The position numbers and the translations under genes are program-made. Of a stretch of DNA of 12,208 nt, positions 6,970 to 12,208 are shown piece after piece; position 1 is the stretch's first letter, and each line of letters starts with the position of its first letter. The DNA lies in NCBI GenBank assembly GCA_003152975.1, contig PMBP01000116.1, positions 1 through 12,208 on the forward strand. The letters run 5' to 3'. A model generated the notes under the pieces. The model was given only the letters and a program-made list of their open reading frames with translations. It made no database searches and was not told the origin of the DNA. This DNA is from Phycisphaerales bacterium. Lineage in GTDB: Bacteria > Planctomycetota > Phycisphaerae > Sedimentisphaerales > Anaerohalosphaeraceae.

Positions 6970-7740
6970 GTGGTTGGATGGTTTTACAGACTGGGCAAAT
7001 CGCTGGGCCCGAAGGTTCGTCGGGGCCTGTGGATGTCGCAGAGCGTACTCGGCAGCGAGTCCGACCTGATCGCCGCAGAAAACGCCGCAGGCATCGATCT
7101 GGCCGAGGAAGTCCGCCGCCAGGCCCCGCTGGACCCCGATCCGCAGGCAGACGCCTTTGTCCAGTCGATCGGCTCGTCGCTGGTTTCGTTCGTCGCCGAC
7201 ACGCGGCGGCGATTCGCATTCGCGGTCCTGGCCTCCGAAGAACCCAACGCTTTCGCACTGCCGGGAGGATTTGTCTTCATCACCCGCGGGATACTCGAAC
7301 TGTGCCGGTGGGACCGCAACGAGGCCGCGATCATCCTGGCCCACGAGATGGCCCATGTGATCCGCAAGCACCCGATGGAACGCGTCATGGAATCGTCGGC
7401 CCTGTCGGCGGCCACGCGGGCGATGCCCGTTCGCGGCGCGCTGGGGGGATGGCTGAAGACGGCGGGCCTGGCCGTCATCGAGAAGGCCTACTCGCAGGAA
7501 CGCGAACTGGACGCCGACGCCCTGGGCCTGAAGCTGGCGTGTGCTGCGGGCTTTGACGGCCGGGCGGGCGAACGGCTGATGTTTCGCCTGGCCGCGATCC
7601 GGCAGGCCCGCAACCTGCCTCTGGGCGAATACTTCGACACCCACCCGCCCTTCGAACGGCGGATCTACGAGCTGCGGCGATTGCTGGACAAGCAACGAAA
7701 GCCGTGTCCGGACAATGCGGAAAAGCCCGGCACCGCTTAA
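6970..7740 (+). CDS. M48-family zinc metallopeptidase
   Basis: This 256-residue protein has the M48 (Ste24/HtpX/Oma1-like) core. NAFALPGG is at 93-100. The zinc site HEMAH has His125, catalytic Glu126 and His129. The third ligand is Glu179 in SQERELDAD (175-183), and a THPPFERRI block lies at 224-232. These are seen directly and are all intact. No signal peptide, lipobox or clear membrane segment is visible, although the N-terminus is basic and amphipathic, so its location is uncertain. Family members act in envelope or protein quality control; no specific substrate can be named. The start is GTG 6970, 6 bases after a strong AGGGAG. The gene begins 58 bases after the E2 stop with no terminator between, so it is probably the third gene of the operon. 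It converges on the hydrolase gene, with 12 bases between the stop codons. Confidence 0.88.
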   Translation: MVGWFYRLGKSLGPKVRRGLWMSQSVLGSESDLIAAENAAGIDLAEEVRRQAPLDPDPQADAFVQSIGSSLVSFVADTRRRFAFAVLASEEPNAFALPGGFVFITRGILELCRWDRNEAAIILAHEMAHVIRKHPMERVMESSALSAATRAMPVRGALGGWLKTAGLAVIEKAYSQERELDADALGLKLACAAGFDGRAGERLMFRLAAIRQARNLPLGEYFDTHPPFERRIYELRRLLDKQRKPCPDNAEKPGTA

Positions 7741-7752
7741 CTCATTTCAATT

Positions 7753-10539
7753 TTATTGTGCCTCGTATATCTTGATATCGTCGCGCCGCTGGGGCGGATT
7801 GACCTGAAGATCCTGGATCTTTCCCCCGCGTACGGAACCTTGAATGACAGTCATATTCGGGGCGTGAAGTTTGAAATCCACATCCCATTGCTTGGGCCAG
7901 GCGGGTAACAAATAGATCTTCTTGCCATCGGTCTGCATCAACATCGACTGGGCCGCCTTCATCAGGATGCCACCGTGATCCTGATCGGGAACCCAGTCGA
8001 AGTTCGGTCCCCAGAAGGCGGGAAACCGCGAATTAGCGTCCTTGCTCCGCGCTCGCTGGCTCAGATATTCGCGGGCCTCTTTGGCCATGCCCAAGTATGC
8101 ATAGAAAATATCATCCTGCCGCCAGCCCATGCTCCCGCGGTCGGTCCGCTGGTTGATGGCTTCGATCGCCCATTCGGGATTGGGCTTGTCGATGGCAAAC
8201 AGGCGAAACGGAAATACAGCATACAGTTCCGGATTTTCAATGTTGGCCTTGTTGGCAAATTTTTCCGCCGGAGCCAGGAATTTCTTCCCACCAACTTCGC
8301 GGGTCGGCAGCGGCGGCATCTTGTCGCGCACTCGTTTCCAAAGTTGTCGTTGTTCGGCGGTCCCGATGGATTCGGGCAAGGACAGCAGGCGGTCCGTCAC
8401 GGCGGTCAATCCCGCGATATCCGTCGCCGGGTTGGTACAATCCCACCAGGTCTCCAGGGCTTGAGCGGGGTGAATGATGATCTTGCCGTTGGCGTCTGTC
8501 TTGTAGTACTGATCGTAGAAGGTCAGGATTTCCTGTGCAAACGGCAGTACCGCCTTTTGGAGGAAATCATATTCCAGCCGGTACTCGAAATAATCGAGCA
8601 TCATATAGACCAGCTCGTAGCCGCTGGTGAATTCCCAGCGATGATAGCCCGACTCGTTGATCCCCGCGGGAAGATCGGCCGGCCGCTTGAAACCGTAGCA
8701 GTCATTGAAAGCGTGACCCCAGAAATACTCGCATTCGTTGAGGAACGCCCCGCCGGTCTTGAGATGATGCTGGTTCCTGTATTTGCCGATCGCCAGATGG
8801 TCGCCCGAATACATCGCAAACAGCGGCGCGAACATCTCGAAGTCGCCGGTGGCACACAGACTGATATACGGCAGCCGGGTGTTTTGCCACCAGTATCCCG
8901 AACCCCATCGCCTCCAGTCGGGATCGCCCTTCCAGCCGTTGGCAAATGGAACGGTAAACAGCGTTCCGTTGAATTTGATCGGCATCGTCCCGCGTCCCGC
9001 GCAGGCGGTGATCCATCGCTGGAGGATATAGCCCCGCGTGATTGCCCGCGGGGCCTCTTCGGCGGAGCGGTTTTCCGCGGCGACGGGTTTGCCATTGAGA
9101 TACAGATGGAAACCATCGTTCCCGGCCGTTGCGGCCACATGAACCCATTGTCCGGCCGGCAGGCAATCCTTTTGGCCCTGCGTGAAATCCCGTGTGATCA
9201 GCCGCAAGCTGTTGCCCGGCCAGGTATCCAATAGAAAGCCATTGGCCGAACCCGGGGTTGTCTTGTCGATGATTCTTCCGCCGCCCGCGGATTGCTGTTC
9301 GGGCAGAATCCACGCCTCCAGCGTCAGCCCCTTGGATGGATGAAAATCGGCCGAGCCGTCGCACGACCCCGAGGGATTGACTTTCGACACAAACGCCTTA
9401 AAGTCCTCGCCGAGCGGTTTTTCGCGCGGGACATTCATCATCTTAACGATTTCGTCGGGGCTGACAGCACGATCGATCACGCTGGCCCGGCCGATCGAGC
9501 CACGAAACTTGTTATGTCCCTCCTGATCTACGCCAATCCGGATCGGGTGCTTATTCTGCTCGAACAGATTCATCCCTTCATCTTTACCGGAGATGAAAAT
9601 CCAGCTTCGACTCCAAAACTCCGACCACCACTTGACATGCCCCTGATACAACGACACACAGTTGATCTTTCCGACCTGTCCGAGTTGTCGATTCAACTCT
9701 GTCAGCCACTTGTCGGGCGTGGATGGCTGAAGCGTCAGAAGATGAACATCGAAATGATGCGCCTTGGCCGACGGGCTTTGCAGCGTGATGTCGCTTGTGC
9801 GTCTGGCCTTTGGATTGACAATCACTCCGCCGAAAATACGATGGGACAAGGGATCGCTTCCTTTGAATCCCTCCAGACCCTGATGCTTTGCCGTAAGCGA
9901 ATACCACTCGCTGTCGCCGGTGTCGTGATACCAGCCGATCCGTGAATTGTTGCCGAGGGTCTTGTCGTCGAGCAGGACATCGGGCCCACAAAAGGCCGGC
10001 TGCGGAAACTGAAAACCCGGATCGCCAAAATAGCCCGGCTCGGAATAGTCGACCCGCTTTCGCTCGGTCCGCCATCGCTCAATCGTCGCCGTCGCGGCCG
10101 TCTCCTTCTTGCCGGCAACATCCACATGAATCACCGACTCGTTGGCATCCACCCAAAGCCGGACGCTGACCTGCTGGTCGCCTTCGTCAAGCGCAAAGTC
10201 GATCGTCCCCGATTTGAGATCGAGTGTCTGACGGAATGCCTTTCCGGTCTTGACCGGATTGGGGTCCAGCGCGATCCGCACCTTACCAACCTTGACCAGC
10301 CGCCCGGCCTCATCCCAGGCGTCTGTGCGGGCGATGAAGAATTGCAGGTCGCCGCCCTCCTGCCACCAGACATTCAGCGCCGTCTGGCCGTTGCCGATGG
10401 GCATGGTACCATTGACATCCTTGCTGGGGCTGTCCCAGACGACATTGTACGCGTCAAGTTGATCGATCATCGACGCGCCCTGTGCCGCCGCCACGGTACC
10501 GATCAACACGACCAGACTTGCTATCCATCCGCTCTTCAT
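7753..10539 (-). CDS. Secreted DUF5703 / GH95-like (alpha/alpha)6 glycoside hydrolase with inserted LamG-like module
   Basis: A signal peptide is visible (MKSGW, hydrophobic core, AAAQGA cleavage near residue 22), so the 928-residue protein is exported. The N-terminal beta-rich region (about 30-270) carries the VVWDSPSKDVNGTMPIGNGQ and FFIARTDAWDE blocks that I recognise from DUF5703 proteins. From about 275 the helical-barrel framework begins (KWWSEFWSRSW). It is interrupted at about 319-503 by a LamG-like insert, then resumes with YILQRWITACAGRGTMPIKF. It ends with a GH95/GH65-like beta cap (LLPAWPKQWDVDFKLHAP near 877-893). The likely role is cleavage of glycosidic bonds in an outer polysaccharide. 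GH95 relatives include alpha-L-fucosidases, but specificity and catalytic residues are not established here. The ATG at 10539 has GGGAG 5 bases upstream. Promoter: 10590-10618. Confidence 0.75.
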   Translation of the reverse strand: MKSGWIASLVVLIGTVAAAQGASMIDQLDAYNVVWDSPSKDVNGTMPIGNGQTALNVWWQEGGDLQFFIARTDAWDEAGRLVKVGKVRIALDPNPVKTGKAFRQTLDLKSGTIDFALDEGDQQVSVRLWVDANESVIHVDVAGKKETAATATIERWRTERKRVDYSEPGYFGDPGFQFPQPAFCGPDVLLDDKTLGNNSRIGWYHDTGDSEWYSLTAKHQGLEGFKGSDPLSHRIFGGVIVNPKARRTSDITLQSPSAKAHHFDVHLLTLQPSTPDKWLTELNRQLGQVGKINCVSLYQGHVKWWSEFWSRSWIFISGKDEGMNLFEQNKHPIRIGVDQEGHNKFRGSIGRASVIDRAVSPDEIVKMMNVPREKPLGEDFKAFVSKVNPSGSCDGSADFHPSKGLTLEAWILPEQQSAGGGRIIDKTTPGSANGFLLDTWPGNSLRLITRDFTQGQKDCLPAGQWVHVAATAGNDGFHLYLNGKPVAAENRSAEEAPRAITRGYILQRWITACAGRGTMPIKFNGTLFTVPFANGWKGDPDWRRWGSGYWWQNTRLPYISLCATGDFEMFAPLFAMYSGDHLAIGKYRNQHHLKTGGAFLNECEYFWGHAFNDCYGFKRPADLPAGINESGYHRWEFTSGYELVYMMLDYFEYRLEYDFLQKAVLPFAQEILTFYDQYYKTDANGKIIIHPAQALETWWDCTNPATDIAGLTAVTDRLLSLPESIGTAEQRQLWKRVRDKMPPLPTREVGGKKFLAPAEKFANKANIENPELYAVFPFRLFAIDKPNPEWAIEAINQRTDRGSMGWRQDDIFYAYLGMAKEAREYLSQRARSKDANSRFPAFWGPNFDWVPDQDHGGILMKAAQSMLMQTDGKKIYLLPAWPKQWDVDFKLHAPNMTVIQGSVRGGKIQDLQVNPPQRRDDIKIYEAQ
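9031..9585 (-). other. LamG/concanavalin-like domain inserted in the hydrolase, with permuted segment order
   Basis: Residues 319-503 of the hydrolase split the barrel framework between WSRSWIFISG and YILQRWITACAGRG. The first part (about 331-369: IRIGVDQEG, GSIGRASVIDRAVSPDEI) looks like the end of a Laminin_G_3 domain (G-x-I-x-x-x-x-I-x-D-R-A-x-S-x-x-E-I). The second part (about 399-490: KGLTLEAWILPE, GRIIDK, PAGQWVHVAATAGNDGFHLYLNGK) looks like its beginning and middle. The usual order is the reverse, so the insert reads as a circularly permuted LamG fold. A carbohydrate-binding role is inferred. Confidence 0.6.
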
Positions 10540-10570
10540 ATCCGCTCCCTTCCTTCAACGGTTGATTTCA

Positions 10571-10599
10571 TTGTGATGCATCTGCCACCATGATACAAT
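10571..10599 (+). promoter_or_regulatory. Sigma70-like promoter of the beta-propeller gene
   Basis: TTGTGA (10571-10576), a 17-base spacer and TACAAT (10594-10599) form the promoter. A TG one base before the -10 makes it an extended -10. Transcription would start near 10606, about 27 bases before the ATG. The -10 overlaps the -10 of the opposing promoter. Confidence 0.65.
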
Positions 10600-10618
10600 C
10601 CCCCCGTCTGAATTCCAA
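10590..10618 (-). promoter_or_regulatory. Sigma70-like promoter of the DUF5703 hydrolase gene
   Basis: On the minus strand, TTGGAA (10613-10618), a 17-base spacer and TATCAT (10590-10595) form the promoter. The start would fall near 10583, about 44 bases before the hydrolase ATG. It shares bases 10594-10595 with the opposing -10 box, so one polymerase should exclude the other. Confidence 0.6.
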
Positions 10619-10632
10619 CAAAGGAGTTACCG

Positions 10633-12000
10633 ATGAAATCCAGAGGATTGTTGCTGACGCTCGTTATCCTGATCATCACCCTGCCCCTGTCGGCCGCATC
10701 AGATTCGGCCGTCATCGAACTGGGGTCGCGGCGTGAGTTGTTCGTCGATCGCCACCTTATCGACACGCTCGACAATGCCAATCTGATCCTCCATCACCCC
10801 GTTTTGGCCCCCCTTTCGGCAACACAGCCGAACGGGGGTTATGTCACCATCCTGCTCGACGCCGGACAATACCGCATGTACTACCGATCCGAGATCCCCG
10901 GTTACAACGGACAGCGGATCGACGGCAATCCCGGCGAGATCACCTGCTACGCCGAGAGCCCAAACGGAATCGACTGGACGCTGCCAAACCTGGGTCTGCA
11001 CGAAGTCGGCGGATCGAAGTCCAACAATGCCATCCTTGTCGGGGCCAGTCCATTCAGTCACAACTTTACGCCGTGGATCGACACCCGCCCCGGCTGCCCC
11101 GCCGACGAGAAATACAAGGCGCTGGCCGGCACGCACAAGGGCGGCGGGTTGTTCGCCTTTGTCTCCTCCGATGGCATCCACTGGACGCGGCCCTCCGACA
11201 AGCCCCTGATCACTTCCGAGGCCTTGGCCTTCGATTCGCAGAATGTCGCCTTCTGGTCCGAGACCGAAAATCAGTATGTCTGCTTTTTCCGCTCGTGGCA
11301 GACGCCGCACGGCGAACTGCGGACGATCAGCCGAACAACCTCGCCGGATTTTGTCCGCTGGTCGAAGGCCGTACCCATGAATCCCAACTTAGCCGGCGAA
11401 CATCTCTACACCAGCGGAACCCACCCGTATTTTCGCGCGCCACATCTTTTAATCGCGCCGGCGACGCGATTCGTGCCCGACCGCAACAGCTCCACCGAGA
11501 TCGTGCTGATGACCAGCCGCGGCGGCGATCGCTTCGACCGGATCTTTCTGGAAACCTTTATCCGCCCTGGCCTGGACCCGAAACGCTGGCAAAACCGCGC
11601 CAACTATGTCGCCTGGCACATTGTCCCCACCTCGCCGCAGGAAATGTCGATGTACATCGAGAATCTTCGATACACGCTTCGAACCGACGGTTTTGTCTCC
11701 ATTAATGCCGGATACGACGGCGGACGATTGATCACAAAATCCCTATCGTTCGCCGGTTCGCAACTATGGCTCAACTTCTCCACCAGCGCTTCGGGTTCGA
11801 TCCGGATTGAAATTCGGACGCCCGATGGAAAACCCGTGGAAGGTTTTGCACTGAAGGATTGCCCGCCGATCGTCGGCGATGCGATCGATCAACAGGTTCG
11901 ATGGAAGGATAACGCGAATGTGTCGGCACTGGCCGGAAAACCCATTCGCCTGGTCTTTGAACTCAAAGACGCCGACCTGTTCAGTATTCAGTTTCGATGA
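10633..12000 (+). CDS. Secreted beta-propeller protein, glycosidase-like (GH32/GH43-type fold) with C-terminal beta-sandwich
   Basis: The 455-residue protein starts with a signal peptide (MKSRG, hydrophobic core, LSAAS cleavage near residue 22). The ELFVDRHLID block (35-44) marks the start of a family of propeller proteins that I recognise from Planctomycetes. Blade-like motifs S-x-D/N-x-x-x-W recur at 109-115 (SPNGIDW), 178-184 (SSDGIHW) and 237-243 (SPDFVRW), as in five-bladed glycosidase propellers. From about 360 a beta-sandwich follows (GRLITKSLSF, RIEIRTPDGKPVEGF, IRLVFELKDADLFSIQF), like the C-terminal module of such proteins. Glycoside hydrolase activity is inferred from fold; no catalytic residue is assigned and a binding role is possible. 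AAGGAG lies 6 bases before the ATG. It is divergent from the DUF5703 hydrolase gene through overlapping promoters, which suggests a shared substrate. Confidence 0.7.
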   Translation: MKSRGLLLTLVILIITLPLSAASDSAVIELGSRRELFVDRHLIDTLDNANLILHHPVLAPLSATQPNGGYVTILLDAGQYRMYYRSEIPGYNGQRIDGNPGEITCYAESPNGIDWTLPNLGLHEVGGSKSNNAILVGASPFSHNFTPWIDTRPGCPADEKYKALAGTHKGGGLFAFVSSDGIHWTRPSDKPLITSEALAFDSQNVAFWSETENQYVCFFRSWQTPHGELRTISRTTSPDFVRWSKAVPMNPNLAGEHLYTSGTHPYFRAPHLLIAPATRFVPDRNSSTEIVLMTSRGGDRFDRIFLETFIRPGLDPKRWQNRANYVAWHIVPTSPQEMSMYIENLRYTLRTDGFVSINAGYDGGRLITKSLSFAGSQLWLNFSTSASGSIRIEIRTPDGKPVEGFALKDCPPIVGDAIDQQVRWKDNANVSALAGKPIRLVFELKDADLFSIQFR

Positions 12001-12022
12001 CCGAGTCATTCGAACAATCGAA

Positions 12023-12208
12023 TCATTCGTGCCGCAGGGCGATGATCGGATCGACCTGGGCCGCCCGCGCGGCCGGATACAAGCCGAACACGATGCCCAC
12101 CGTGATGCTGATCCCCACGCTAAGGATCACGCTATCCAGCGTGACAACCGTCGGCATCCCGGCAAACAGCGTGATCATCCACGGGATGAACAGGCCCAGC
12201 CCGATCCC
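12023..12208 (-). CDS. ABC transporter permease, MacB/FtsX family, C-terminal fragment cut by the window edge
   Basis: Reading the minus strand from the right edge gives 61 codons and a TGA at 12023-12025. The end of the protein has the hallmark of MacB/FtsX permeases: a hydrophobic last membrane segment (SVGISITVGIVFGLYPAARA) followed by AAQVDPIIALRHE. The relatives' consensus is GxYPAxxAAxLxPIEALRxE. A preceding hydrophobic stretch (LFIPWMITLF) is likely another membrane helix. Such permeases pair with an ATPase for export or envelope functions. The N-terminal part lies outside the window, so no substrate can be given. It converges on the propeller gene with a 22-base gap. A weak 6-bp hairpin (12008-12023) without a T-run spans that gap. 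Confidence 0.85.
   Translation of the reverse strand, partial: GIGLGLFIPWMITLFAGMPTVVTLDSVILSVGISITVGIVFGLYPAARAAQVDPIIALRHE

Noticed and set aside
7975..9234. 419-residue open frame on the plus strand inside the hydrolase gene
   Set aside because: It is antisense to a well-supported signal-peptide-bearing hydrolase and its translation has no family motif.
12008..12023. 6-bp hairpin ATTCGA-acaa-TCGAAT between the propeller and ABC permease genes
   Set aside because: It is too short, and no T-run follows on either strand, so it is not supported as a terminator.

Overview
The window is GC-rich (about 60% by eye), gene-dense and bacterial. Several traits suggest the Planctomycetota or another PVC-group polysaccharide degrader: a DUF5703-type secreted hydrolase carrying a LamG module, a secreted beta-propeller protein with a C-terminal beta-sandwich, and an E1 alpha/beta fusion. 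This placement is inferred from gene content; there is no rRNA or other marker gene. I see no tRNA, rRNA, CRISPR array, insertion sequence or phage gene.

Left part (1-2753): a class II aldolase/short-chain dehydrogenase fusion, cut by the window's left edge, converges on a DeoR-family repressor gene. Both end at one strong bidirectional terminator. Centre (2754-7740): an AT-rich divergent control region separates deoR from a rightward operon. The operon encodes a fused E1 (alpha+beta) of a 2-oxoacid or acetoin dehydrogenase, an E2 with two lipoyl domains, and an M48 metalloprotease. No E3 (dihydrolipoyl dehydrogenase) is present. A GATTTC element occurs three times in the control region, once inside a good deoR promoter, so DeoR probably controls itself and the operon.

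Right part (7753-12208): two exported carbohydrate-active-type proteins are divergently transcribed from a 93-bp spacer. Its two sigma70-like promoters overlap at their -10 boxes. The left gene encodes a 928-residue DUF5703/GH95-like hydrolase with a LamG-like insert whose parts appear in circularly permuted order. The right gene encodes a propeller protein. A MacB/FtsX-type ABC permease C-terminus, convergent with the propeller gene, enters from the right edge.

A plausible but unproven reading is a deoxyhexose (fucose or rhamnose type) utilisation neighbourhood. Secreted enzymes would release sugar, the aldolase/dehydrogenase would yield DHAP plus a lactaldehyde-derived C3 acid, and the dehydrogenase complex would feed C3 carbon to acetyl-CoA, with DeoR sensing a sugar phosphate. 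No isomerase, kinase or transporter for such a sugar is in view.
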